DNA from: Zeaxanthinibacter sp. PT1
Lineage (GTDB): Bacteria > Bacteroidota > Bacteroidia > Flavobacteriales > Flavobacteriaceae
Reading direction: 5' to 3'
Assembly: GCF_028464225.1 (NCBI RefSeq)
Contig: NZ_JAQPCN010000004.1
Coordinates: 62,001 to 126,000 of the forward strand
Length of the DNA stretch: 64,000 bases
The notes beneath the pieces are model-generated. The model ran no database searches, was not told where the DNA came from, and worked only from the letters and a program-made list of their open reading frames with translations. This document shows, one piece after another, positions 18,801 through 27,318 of the stretch; within the stretch, counting starts at the first letter, position 1, and each line of letters starts with the position of its first letter. A program made the translations under genes and the position numbers.

Positions 18801-20391
18801 TTAAGTCGTTTTTAAGGGTTACAGGAAGAATTCCGGGAGCCTGGGCTTCACCCAAAAAATATCGGGCTGCATACACCTGGAAAGGAAGCAAATCCTGGTA
18901 AGCGACAACCACAGCTCTGGCCGAAGAGATATCTAGCAGATCCAGCATATACGGATTACCAAAAAGATAGAGTATCACATTTCTTTTACGGATCAGGCCA
19001 TTCAGCAGCTGGAGGATTTCATTGCTGAAATCAAAATTATCAGCGGGTTTTACCTTAGGTGGATTAAGGGCTATGACCAAGAACTTACTGGAGTTGTCAA
19101 AATTGACCTCAAACTGCTGATCGGAAGGGTGCAGGTAGGTAATCCCTTCAGCTTTAACCCCAATTTCCCTGAAAAAAGCCGAGTCTGAATTTTTGGAAAT
19201 AGACAGGCACTCATAACCATGCTGAGTAAGTTCATTTCTCAACCCGGGTGCTTCAAACAGGGATGTAAGGCTTGCCGCGGCAAGTTCCCGGTTCAGGTTG
19301 GCAGGATCAGCTGGCTCCACAAAAGATTCCGGTTGTCTGGCCGTGGCTTTGGCTTTTAGTTTCCAGACCCTGCTAAATGCATCGTTTATTGCCGCCTCAG
19401 AACCTTTTTTCAGGATCATTTCTATGCCTTCTTCCACATGTTCTGTAAAACAAAGCACATCATTACCGGCGCTGAACGCGGCAAATTCTAACGCGCCTTT
19501 CTCCGGGTATAGCCTGGACACGGCGTGCATATTGAGGGCGTCAGAAACAACTACACCCTGGAATCCGAGCTCACCGCGCAAGACTTCTTTGATGATCAGC
19601 GGGGAGATCGTTGCAGGCATATTTTCACCCGGATCCAGGGCAGGAACCGAAAGATGTCCTACCATAACCGAATCTACCCCTGCTGCTATCTGGGAACGAA
19701 ATGGAACTAACTCCCGCTCGTCCAGAAGAGCTCTGTCTGCACTGATCAAGGGTAAACCGAGATGAGAATCCGTGGCCGTGTCTCCATGCCCGGGAAAATG
19801 TTTGGCGGAAGTCAGTACGCCTCCGGCTTGCATACCTTTCATAAAGGCAGTGGATTTGCGGGCGACCAATTCTGCAGCTTCTCCGAACGATCGATAACCG
19901 ATGACAGGATTATCGGGATTGCAATTAACATCTGCTACCGGGGCAAAATTCCAGTGAATTCCTTGCTTGATACAATCCTGTCCTATGGCCTTCCCTGTCC
20001 TAAAAACGAGTTCTTCATTATCCTGTATAGCACCAAGTGTAATGGCATATGGATATTGAGGGGTGTCTTCTATGCGCATTGCCAGGCCCCATTCAGCATC
20101 TATACTGATCAAAAGTGGAATAGATGCCGCAGCCTGGTAACGGAGAATAAGCTGTCTTAAGACAGTGAGACTGTCTTTATTGTAATCGATCTTTTTAGCT
20201 CCTTCAAAATTAGTCGCGGCACTGGCGCGGCTATGAAAGAAACAGATACCGCCTATTTGCCTGTTTTGGATCAGTGCCTCCAGTTTTTGAATTTCTTCTT
20301 CCGAGTCATTGATAAAGGCAGCGGGCATAAATAATTGCCCGACCTTCTGTTCGGTGCTCAAAGTGCTAATAGGGGGCAGAGTATAGGACAT
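18787..20391 (-). CDS. Glycoside hydrolase family 3 beta-N-acetylglucosaminidase (NagZ-like)
   Basis: The GH3 N-terminal barrel carries the NagZ signature KHFPGHGDTATDSHLGLP, with the His/Asp acid-base pair, and DSVMVGHLSVPALD, with VVSDALNMHAV holding the nucleophile Asp. At 534 residues it also has a C-terminal alpha/beta domain of about 170 residues. No signal peptide is visible (MSYTLPPISTLSTEQ), so it should act in the cytoplasm on imported GlcNAc-anhMurNAc peptides, releasing GlcNAc and anhMurNAc for AnmK. It is followed directly by anmK. Confidence 0.92.
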   Translation of the reverse strand: MSYTLPPISTLSTEQKVGQLFMPAAFINDSEEEIQKLEALIQNRQIGGICFFHSRASAATNFEGAKKIDYNKDSLTVLRQLILRYQAAASIPLLISIDAEWGLAMRIEDTPQYPYAITLGAIQDNEELVFRTGKAIGQDCIKQGIHWNFAPVADVNCNPDNPVIGYRSFGEAAELVARKSTAFMKGMQAGGVLTSAKHFPGHGDTATDSHLGLPLISADRALLDERELVPFRSQIAAGVDSVMVGHLSVPALDPGENMPATISPLIIKEVLRGELGFQGVVVSDALNMHAVSRLYPEKGALEFAAFSAGNDVLCFTEHVEEGIEMILKKGSEAAINDAFSRVWKLKAKATARQPESFVEPADPANLNRELAAASLTSLFEAPGLRNELTQHGYECLSISKNSDSAFFREIGVKAEGITYLHPSDQQFEVNFDNSSKFLVIALNPPKVKPADNFDFSNEILQLLNGLIRKRNVILYLFGNPYMLDLLDISSARAVVVAYQDLLPFQVYAARYFLGEAQAPGILPVTLKNDLNEKL

Positions 20392-20399
20392 AGTTTCTG

Positions 20400-21662
20400 T
20401 TATTCATTCGATTTTTTCCCGTAATCATCAGGATATTTCAGGAATTTTAGCATCAGCAGTGCGGGTAGGGCAGCTATAACCACCCAGATAAAGAAGCCGG
20501 AATATCCCAGCCACTCCTGTATATAACCGCTGATCATACCGGGTAGCATCATGCCCAGGGCCATAAACCCAGTAGCGATAGCATAGTGGGAAGTCTTCGA
20601 GTTCCCGTCGGCTATATAAATTAAATAGATCAGGAAAGCAGCAAAACCGAAGCCGTATCCAAATTGTTCCAGGACCACTGTAGCGACAATGGCACCCATA
20701 TTAGTCGTTTGGGTTACGGCCAGTATGGCGTAAAGAATATTGGGTGCATTCAAGGAAAGTACCATGGGCAACATCCATTTCCGTAAACCATCACGCGAGA
20801 TCAAAATCCCTCCCAGGATTCCACCCAGGGATAACATGATTACCCCGATGGTTCCGTAGATGACACCGATGGCCTTGGTCGACAATCCCAGGCCTCCCAC
20901 TTCTGCACTGTCCAGCAGGAAGGGCTGTGCCATTTTAACCAACTGTGATTCCCCGAGCCGGTAACATAAGATAAAACCCAGGGCCAGCCCGATCTGGGGT
21001 TTCTTGAAAAAAGAAGCAAAAACCTCAAGGAAATCCTTTGGTTTCTCCCGGTTGGGATCCGAAGCTTCGAATTTAGGGGTTACAAAGAAATTGGCGACTG
21101 TCAGGAGCAGCATCAGTACTGCGGCAGAAACCATGGTGACAGACCAGGCCCTGGTATTGTCTCCCCACAGCTCTTCCAGGAAGCCGGCCAGGACAACGAT
21201 CAAACCACTCCCGGTAACCATGGCCAGCCTGTAAAAAGTACTGCGGATACCCACAAAAAAGGATTGCTTTTTTTGTGTAAGCCCGATCATATAATAGCCG
21301 TCTGCGGCAATATCATTAGTGGCCGAGGCAAATGCTGCAACCCAGAAACAGGCCAGGGTGGTTATAAAGAACTGGTTGGTTGGCAAGGTAAGACCCACGC
21401 CCAGCAAGGCAATCGAAATGAGTAACTGCATGGCCAGGAACCATGTGCGTTTGGTGCTTTTCAGATCAACAAAGGGACTCCACAATGGTTTAAGGACCCA
21501 GGGCAAGTAAAGCCAGCTGGTATAAAGGCCTATATCCGCGTTAGATATGTCTAACCGCTTGTACATGGTGACCGATACGGTAACTATCAGTATATAGGGA
21601 ATGCCCTGTGTGAAATAAAGGGTCGGGACCCAGGCCCAAGCCCGTTTATCTTTTTGAATCAT
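20400..21662 (-). CDS. AmpG-like muropeptide MFS permease
   Basis: The 420-residue protein has about 12 hydrophobic helices and begins WAWVPTLYFTQGIPYILIVT, typical of AmpG/SLC33-type permeases, with LYLPWVLKPLWSPFVDLKST as the conserved loop after helix 2. AmpG imports GlcNAc-anhydroMurNAc muropeptides. The assignment rests on family likeness and on placement between the GHL10 lipoprotein and the NagZ-like hydrolase. It overlaps the GHL10 end by 17 bases. Confidence 0.88.
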   Translation of the reverse strand: MIQKDKRAWAWVPTLYFTQGIPYILIVTVSVTMYKRLDISNADIGLYTSWLYLPWVLKPLWSPFVDLKSTKRTWFLAMQLLISIALLGVGLTLPTNQFFITTLACFWVAAFASATNDIAADGYYMIGLTQKKQSFFVGIRSTFYRLAMVTGSGLIVVLAGFLEELWGDNTRAWSVTMVSAAVLMLLLTVANFFVTPKFEASDPNREKPKDFLEVFASFFKKPQIGLALGFILCYRLGESQLVKMAQPFLLDSAEVGGLGLSTKAIGVIYGTIGVIMLSLGGILGGILISRDGLRKWMLPMVLSLNAPNILYAILAVTQTTNMGAIVATVVLEQFGYGFGFAAFLIYLIYIADGNSKTSHYAIATGFMALGMMLPGMISGYIQEWLGYSGFFIWVVIAALPALLMLKFLKYPDDYGKKSNE

Positions 21663-23190
21663 ACTGTCGACTTTGCGCTAAATGTAGAAAAATAGGTTGG
21701 CTTTCCTTTCCATAGCGATCTAAAAAGCTGATTTGGATTTTTTTCCTGCGTTTAAGGCGATCTACAGGCAGGCTGAATTGATTTTCCGCATTGATCCGAA
21801 CCTTTGCCAGCAGCTCTTTTGGGGCTAAAAGTTGATTAGCTTTCTTTTTCCGTGCCTTATAGATCAAGGCATAGGTCCAATTAGACGCTTCAGGGGGAGT
21901 AATGGTAAAGTCCAGGGTATCGCCGGAACTGCTGGACTCAATTAGGTCCGGGGTGGCGGCAGGGAAAGGTGGAGCCAATGGGGTAACCGGGGTCAAGGCC
22001 GGCAAGGGGTATATTTTCCTTTCAAATATTCTGACAAGTTCCTTTTCTGCGTTCATGAGTGATTTGGCACTGAAATAGGCATTGCCCTGTACCGCCTTGC
22101 TATTCCTGGCATAATTGACTTGTTTTAATAGCTCATCGTTTTGGTTCCAGGCCAGATCCGGGTTGTTCTTAACTTTGTAAGTGCCATTACCGACATAGAG
22201 GTTAGACGTACTTTTATTCGCCGACCACCAATCGACGATTTTCCTGTGCGAAGCAACTTCGTAATCCATACTCCAGTAAACCTGGGGAATCAGGTAGTCT
22301 ATCCAACCTTCATTCATCCATAATAGAGGATCGGCATATAAATCTTCATAAGTAGTCTGCCCGGCTTGGGTATCTGAACCCCTTGGATCCGTGTCCTTGT
22401 TTTTCCATACTCCAAATGGGCTGATGCCAAACTGCACCCAGGGTTTGTGCTTTTTTATTGCATGATGAACCTTTCTGACCAGCGAATCTACATTACTCCT
22501 TCTCCAATCATCCAGGGTCTGGCCTGCTTTGGAATAGGTTTGGTACGCAAGGGAATCATTTAAATTTTCCCCGGAGATCTTATAAGGGTAAAAGTAATCG
22601 TCAAAATGGATGGCATCTACCGGGTAATTGAGGACCAGTTCTTCCATTATGGCGGTAAGCCTATCCTGCACTTCCGGCAGACCGGGGTTATAATAGTATT
22701 TAGTACCATAGGGCAACATCCACTCAGGATTTTTCTTAAGATCATGCTCCTCAGCAAGGGCAAGGGTGTCCAAACTCATGGTAGCGCGGTATGGATTCAG
22801 CCAGGCATGGAATTCGAGCCCTTTTTCGTGCGCGGCTGCGATCATCCATTCCAAGGGGTCAGCAACAGTGGGGGCTTTTCCTTCTTTCCCGGTCAGGTAG
22901 CGCGACCATGGCGCCAACTCAGTAGGGTAGAAGGCATCCCCGGCCGTTCGGACCTGTACGATTACCGCGTTAAAATGGAGGTCTTTGTAGAAGTCCAGAA
23001 TCCGGTTAAAATCCTGTTTTTGAATCTCCCATGAAGCATTGGGATCCCTTGGCCAGTCGATATTAGCCACCGTAGCTATCCAGACTCCCCTGAATTCCCT
23101 TTTTGGGGCAGGGGAGGTGGTTTTAAAAATTCCGCATGAAGCCAGTGACAGTATTAACAGTAAACCTATGGCCTGTCTCATAAAAAACAT
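21646..23190 (-). CDS. GHL10 (DUF187) family glycoside hydrolase lipoprotein
   Basis: The 514-residue protein has a lipoprotein signal (LLLILSLASCGIF, lipid Cys at about 20), then FRGVWIATVANIDWPRD, the entry block of the YngK/DUF187 barrel, with AWLNPYRATMS, HFDDYFYPY and YLIPQVYWSMDYEVA. A C-terminal fibronectin-like domain follows. The family is predicted to act on peptidoglycan or related glycans; its neighbours (AmpG, NagZ, AnmK, MurQ) support a cell-wall substrate at the cell surface or in the periplasm. The activity itself is inferred. Confidence 0.9.
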   Translation of the reverse strand: MFFMRQAIGLLLILSLASCGIFKTTSPAPKREFRGVWIATVANIDWPRDPNASWEIQKQDFNRILDFYKDLHFNAVIVQVRTAGDAFYPTELAPWSRYLTGKEGKAPTVADPLEWMIAAAHEKGLEFHAWLNPYRATMSLDTLALAEEHDLKKNPEWMLPYGTKYYYNPGLPEVQDRLTAIMEELVLNYPVDAIHFDDYFYPYKISGENLNDSLAYQTYSKAGQTLDDWRRSNVDSLVRKVHHAIKKHKPWVQFGISPFGVWKNKDTDPRGSDTQAGQTTYEDLYADPLLWMNEGWIDYLIPQVYWSMDYEVASHRKIVDWWSANKSTSNLYVGNGTYKVKNNPDLAWNQNDELLKQVNYARNSKAVQGNAYFSAKSLMNAEKELVRIFERKIYPLPALTPVTPLAPPFPAATPDLIESSSSGDTLDFTITPPEASNWTYALIYKARKKKANQLLAPKELLAKVRINAENQFSLPVDRLKRRKKIQISFLDRYGKESQPIFLHLAQSRQYDSKR

Positions 23191-23237
23191 TGAATTGGGA
23201 GGTGAAGATACTTTAATATACTATTTCCACTAAAACA

Positions 23238-25187
23238 TCATTGAAAATGATAACGGACAAAACCTTCCATGGCTTCATACTCTGCCAGTCCAAGGGCGTT
23301 GTACCTTCGGGCAGTCTCTTTGTTCCTCTGCTCCGCCCTCTGCCAGAATTCACGTTCGTCATTTCCGGGGAACATGGCACTGTCTTTCTGGGATTGGTGC
23401 TTAAAAATAGCATTCTTCTTGCGCTCCATGTCTTTAGGTCCTATAGGGATGGCCATTTCCATATCAGCAATATCCCATTCCTGCCAGGCGCCACGATATA
23501 GCCATACGTAGCAATCAGAGAGCCATTCCGCCTGTTCTTTCACCAGGCGATCCAGTGCAGCATAGATCACTTGGAGGCATACCCTGTGGGTTCCGTGTGG
23601 GTCTGACAAATCCCCAGCTGCAAATATCTGGTGGGGCTGTATCTTCTGTAACAGGTCGTATGTAATCTGTATATCTTCTTCCGTATAAGGTTTTTTCTTC
23701 ACGGTTCCCGTTTCGTAAAACGGCAAATTCTGGAAATGGGCATTATCCTCTTTTACCCCGCAATAGCGACAAGCCGCCAGGGCTTCACCTTTCCTGATCA
23801 GTCCTTTAAATTTTTGAATCTCCGGGCTGTCTACCTGTCCCGGTGTTTTACTGCTCAGGAATTCTCGGACTTCCCGGAATTGTTTTTTCAGTGTCACGTT
23901 CTGTTCCTGAATATCCGTCGCAAAATCTAAAAACCGGATCACTTCGTCGTCAAAGACCGCAATATTTCCTGAAGTCTGATAGGCCACATGCACATTGTGC
24001 CCCTGATCTACAAGCCTCAGCAGCGTACCGCCCATAGATATGACATCATCATCAGGGTGGGGGCTGAAAACCAGTGATCGTTTAGGGTAGGGGTCTTTTC
24101 GTTCCGGCCGCCTGCTATCATCAGCATTGGGCTTACCGCCCGGCCAGCCGGTAATGGTGCTTTGTAATTGGTTAAAGACCCTGAGGTTAATATCCTCTGC
24201 AGAACCGATTTCCGCAACCAGGTTCCCCATACCGTATTCGTTATAATCCTCGTTGGTAAGCTTTAAGATGGCTTTGTCCAGTTTAAGAGAAAGCCAGATG
24301 GTGGCTTTTTTGATGAGGTTGTCATCCCATTCGCATTCGCTGACCAGCCAGGGAGTACTGAGGCGGGTAAGGGATGATGCAGCTGCATGATCCAGGATAA
24401 AGTCACAGTTGTCATGATGCTGCAAGAAGGTAGCCGGCACCGATTCTCGTATTTCGCCTTCAACGGCCTGCCTGATAATATCGGATTTTCCTTCACCCCA
24501 TGCCATCAGGACAATTCTCTTGGCACTCATTATAGTACCTACACCCATGGTGATTGCTTTGGAGGGAACGTTTTCCAGGCCAAAGAAATCACTTGCGGCG
24601 TCCAGGCGTGTCACCCGGTCCAGTCTGACCATCCTGGTTTTACTGTTTATGGAAGATCCCGGTTCATTGAACCCCACGTGGCCGGTCCGGCCTATCCCAA
24701 GGATCTGTATATCTATCCCACCTTCGTCCTTGATCTTTTTTTCGTAGGCCTCGCAGAAATCCCTGACGTCTTCCTTGTCCAGGGTGCCGTCCGGTATGTG
24801 TATGTTCGATTTCTTGATGTCTATATGGTCAAAAAGATGCTCGTTCATAAACCGGACGTAGCTGTGAATAGAATCCGGCTCCATAGGATAATACTCATCC
24901 AGGTTAAAGGTGATCACATTCTTAAAGCTAAGTCCTTCTTCCTTGTGGAATTTGACCAAAAAATCATACATCTTGGTTGGGGTAGAACCTGTAGCAAGTC
25001 CTAATACTACGTTTTTTCCGAGTTTCTGGCGCTGCCGGATCAGTTCGGCTATCTCGTTGGCCACGTAAAAGGACGCTTCTTCCGAATTGTCGTGCATATG
25101 AGTGTCTATTTTTTCAAATTTCCGGGATTCCTCATCTGTAGGATATCCGGGGATTTGGGGTCTGGTCTGCAAATCGGCCATGATCAA
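23238..25187 (-). CDS. nagB: Glucosamine-6-phosphate deaminase fused to a PIG-L/LmbE-type deacetylase domain
   Basis: NagB turns GlcN-6-P into fructose-6-P and ammonia. Residues about 1-270 show GLATGSTPTKMYDFL, NLDEYYPM, and GRTGHVGFNEPGSS with catalytic residues. From about 390 to the end is a second domain with the metal motif SPHPDDDVISMGGTL and a later DPHGTHRVC, as in PIG-L Zn-dependent GlcNAc deacetylases. The 649-residue fusion is common in Bacteroidetes. In this locus, which lacks NagA, the second domain could remove the acetyl group from GlcNAc-6-P before deamination (inference). Confidence 0.93.
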   Translation of the reverse strand: MIMADLQTRPQIPGYPTDEESRKFEKIDTHMHDNSEEASFYVANEIAELIRQRQKLGKNVVLGLATGSTPTKMYDFLVKFHKEEGLSFKNVITFNLDEYYPMEPDSIHSYVRFMNEHLFDHIDIKKSNIHIPDGTLDKEDVRDFCEAYEKKIKDEGGIDIQILGIGRTGHVGFNEPGSSINSKTRMVRLDRVTRLDAASDFFGLENVPSKAITMGVGTIMSAKRIVLMAWGEGKSDIIRQAVEGEIRESVPATFLQHHDNCDFILDHAAASSLTRLSTPWLVSECEWDDNLIKKATIWLSLKLDKAILKLTNEDYNEYGMGNLVAEIGSAEDINLRVFNQLQSTITGWPGGKPNADDSRRPERKDPYPKRSLVFSPHPDDDVISMGGTLLRLVDQGHNVHVAYQTSGNIAVFDDEVIRFLDFATDIQEQNVTLKKQFREVREFLSSKTPGQVDSPEIQKFKGLIRKGEALAACRYCGVKEDNAHFQNLPFYETGTVKKKPYTEEDIQITYDLLQKIQPHQIFAAGDLSDPHGTHRVCLQVIYAALDRLVKEQAEWLSDCYVWLYRGAWQEWDIADMEMAIPIGPKDMERKKNAIFKHQSQKDSAMFPGNDEREFWQRAEQRNKETARRYNALGLAEYEAMEGFVRYHFQ

Positions 25188-25206
25188 GTGGATTTAAAGT
25201 GAATTG

Positions 25207-25214
25207 CAAAGATA
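25207..25214 (-). promoter_or_regulatory. Candidate -7 element of nagB
   Basis: On the minus strand this reads TATCTTTG, a perfect TAnnTTTG, ending 19 bases before the nagB ATG at 25187. It faces an identical box on the other strand in the same divergent region. Confidence 0.5.
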
Positions 25215-25324
25215 GACATTTATACATAATATTGCAGCTTTATGCTGTTTTTGTTGCAGCAAATTGCTTTTTTAACGTTTTGTTTTCATTAAAGTAACAA
25301 AAAGCTGCAGGTTGAATATTTTGT

Positions 25325-25332
25325 TATCTTTG
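25325..25332 (+). promoter_or_regulatory. Candidate -7 element of the DeoR regulator gene
   Basis: TATCTTTG matches TAnnTTTG and ends only seven bases before the ATG at 25340, so the transcript would have almost no leader. Around it lie AT-rich stretches that could hold DeoR sites, but no clear operator pair was recognised. Confidence 0.5.
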
Positions 25333-25339
25333 CCTCATT

Positions 25340-26089
25340 ATGCTAAAAGAAGAGAGACAATTAAAGATCTTATACGAGGTAGAATTGCATAACCGTGTTC
25401 TGCTATCGGACATTGCAGAAATGCTGGATGTGTCCGTAGATACCATCCGCAGGGATGTAAAAGAGCTGGATGCGGAGAATAAATTAAGGAAAGTACATGG
25501 CGGAGCGATCTCTATGGGTTTTACAGATCCCACCGCGGATAATTCCAAGATTTACGCTTTAAACGAGAAAAGCACTATCGCTCAGAAGGCCATAGGGCTC
25601 CTGAAAGACGGAGCGGTGATCTTTATTGATGGAGGAACAACTTGCCTGGAACTGGCCCGGCAGATACCGAGACAGCTACACCTTACTTGCTTTACCCTGA
25701 GTCTCCCGGTTGCCCTGCAATTACTGACCAAGCCCAACATCGAGGTCATCTTTCTCGGTGGAACGATCTCTCGCGAGGCCCAAATATCCGTAGGTGCGAG
25801 TGCTATCCACCAACTATCAGAAATTCGGGTAGATTATGGTTTTATAGGGACCGGGTATGTAGATGCGTTACATGGGCTGACCGAGTTTGACTGGGACATC
25901 GTCCAGGTTAAAAAAGGAGTCATACAGGCGTCTAAAAAAACGGTACTTTTATGCATCTCGGAAAAGCTTAATTCGCAACACCGTTATAAGACCTGCAATA
26001 TCAATGCAATTAACACGATGATCACTGAGCTGGAACCGGAAAACAACCTGCTTAATATGTTCAGGAAACACGAAATACACTTGCTATAA
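25340..26089 (+). CDS. DeoR family transcriptional regulator
   Basis: The 249-residue regulator has an N-terminal helix-turn-helix (VLLSDIAEMLDVSVDTIRRDVKELD) and a DeoR sugar-phosphate sensing domain (IDGGTTCLELARQIP, VIFLGGTISREA, FIGTGYVDALHGLTEFD). It diverges from nagB and precedes murQ by one base, so it probably represses the amino-sugar/peptidoglycan recycling genes and responds to a sugar phosphate such as GlcN-6-P or MurNAc-6-P (inference from placement). Confidence 0.92.
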   Translation: MLKEERQLKILYEVELHNRVLLSDIAEMLDVSVDTIRRDVKELDAENKLRKVHGGAISMGFTDPTADNSKIYALNEKSTIAQKAIGLLKDGAVIFIDGGTTCLELARQIPRQLHLTCFTLSLPVALQLLTKPNIEVIFLGGTISREAQISVGASAIHQLSEIRVDYGFIGTGYVDALHGLTEFDWDIVQVKKGVIQASKKTVLLCISEKLNSQHRYKTCNINAINTMITELEPENNLLNMFRKHEIHLL

Positions 26090-26090
26090 T

Positions 26091-26906
26091 ATGTCAGATT
26101 ACCATAAAATTACTGAATCACCTTCCCGATACGATCATTTAGAGCAAATGGAGACGGGAGAAATCCTGGAAAATATTAACCGGGAAGACCGCGAAGTTGC
26201 CGGTGCCGTTGCCTTGGCCATTCCCCAGATCACAAAACTGGTCGATGGTTTGGAAGAACGATTTTATAAAGGAGGCAGGTTATTTTATATCGGTGCCGGT
26301 ACCAGTGGGCGGCTTGGTATCCTGGATGCGTCCGAGATTCCGCCTACCTTCGGAATGCCCCATAACAGAGTAATTGGCCTGATTGCAGGGGGGGACGGTG
26401 CGATCAGGAAAGCCGTGGAATTTGCAGAAGATAATACCGAGCAGGCATGGAAAGACCTGCAGGCTCACCAGATTACACCCCTGGATACCGTGGTAGGAAT
26501 TGCGGCATCGGGAACCACTCCCTATGTGCTGGGTGGCGTAAAGACAGCTCGTGAACATGGATTACTCACTGCAGGGATCACCAATAACCCCGATTCTCCC
26601 TTAGCCGGTGCAGTAGAAATTCCAATCGAGATCAATGTAGGCCCTGAATTTGTAACGGGGAGTACCCGTATGAAAAGTGGAACCTCCCAGAAACTTGCGT
26701 TGAATATGATTTCCACTGCCCTTATGATCAGGATAGGTAGGGTTAAAGGGAATAAGATGGTGAACATGCAGCTCAGCAATGACAAGCTCGTAGACCGTGG
26801 TACCAGGTACCTCATGGAAGGCCTGCACCTGGATTACCAGGAAGCACAGGATGTATTAAAGAAATACGGATCTGTACAAAAAGCGATGGAAGCTTACGGC
26901 AAGTAA
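26091..26906 (+). CDS. murQ: N-acetylmuramic acid 6-phosphate etherase
   Basis: MurQ cleaves the lactyl ether of MurNAc-6-P to give GlcNAc-6-P and D-lactate. The 271-residue SIS-fold protein shows LFYIGAGTSGRLGILDASEIPPTFG, the family signature with the catalytic Glu, and PEFVTGSTRMKSGTSQKLALN. It is at the short end for the family (about 300). It joins the AnmK product to the NagB branch and ends one base from a convergent cytochrome gene. Confidence 0.96.
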   Translation: MSDYHKITESPSRYDHLEQMETGEILENINREDREVAGAVALAIPQITKLVDGLEERFYKGGRLFYIGAGTSGRLGILDASEIPPTFGMPHNRVIGLIAGGDGAIRKAVEFAEDNTEQAWKDLQAHQITPLDTVVGIAASGTTPYVLGGVKTAREHGLLTAGITNNPDSPLAGAVEIPIEINVGPEFVTGSTRMKSGTSQKLALNMISTALMIRIGRVKGNKMVNMQLSNDKLVDRGTRYLMEGLHLDYQEAQDVLKKYGSVQKAMEAYGK

Positions 26907-26907
26907 A

Positions 26908-27318
26908 CTATTGGCTTATTTGGGCGACTTCTTCCGGGGTCACCATTTCTCCGCCCTTATTGCCCCAGCTGTGTAAGATGTAGTTCAAAACATCCGCCAC
27001 TTCCTCATCTTCAAGCCCCATATTCATCATCATATTATCGTAGGTGAGACCGTTCACCACAATCTCGCCCTGTTGCCCGTATTTGACAGCCCTGATACTC
27101 GCTTCGCGCTTTTCCAGTAAGTAATCTGATCCGGCCAGTGGTGGAAAAGTGTTCGCTACTCCTTCCCCGGAAGGCAAATGGCATGTGACACAAAAATCCT
27201 GGTAAATCTCCTGTCCACGCTCCATGCTGGCTTTCAGTTCTTTATCCTGGAACAGGATCATGGATATGGCACTGACCAGGCAGATGTAGATCGGAACAAC
27301 TATTTTCATCGGGTTCAA
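26908..27318 (-). CDS. Monohaem c-type cytochrome
   Basis: A 136-residue exported protein: N-terminal hydrophobic anchor (IVVPIYICLVSAISMILF), one haem motif CVTCHLPSGEGV and a distal Met region (NMMMNMGLEDEEVADVL). Its start overlaps the stop of the sugar dehydrogenase gene by four bases, so it is probably that enzyme's electron acceptor, passing electrons from the PQQ cofactor into the respiratory chain. Confidence 0.9.
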   Translation of the reverse strand: MNPMKIVVPIYICLVSAISMILFQDKELKASMERGQEIYQDFCVTCHLPSGEGVANTFPPLAGSDYLLEKREASIRAVKYGQQGEIVVNGLTYDNMMMNMGLEDEEVADVLNYILHSWGNKGGEMVTPEEVAQISQ

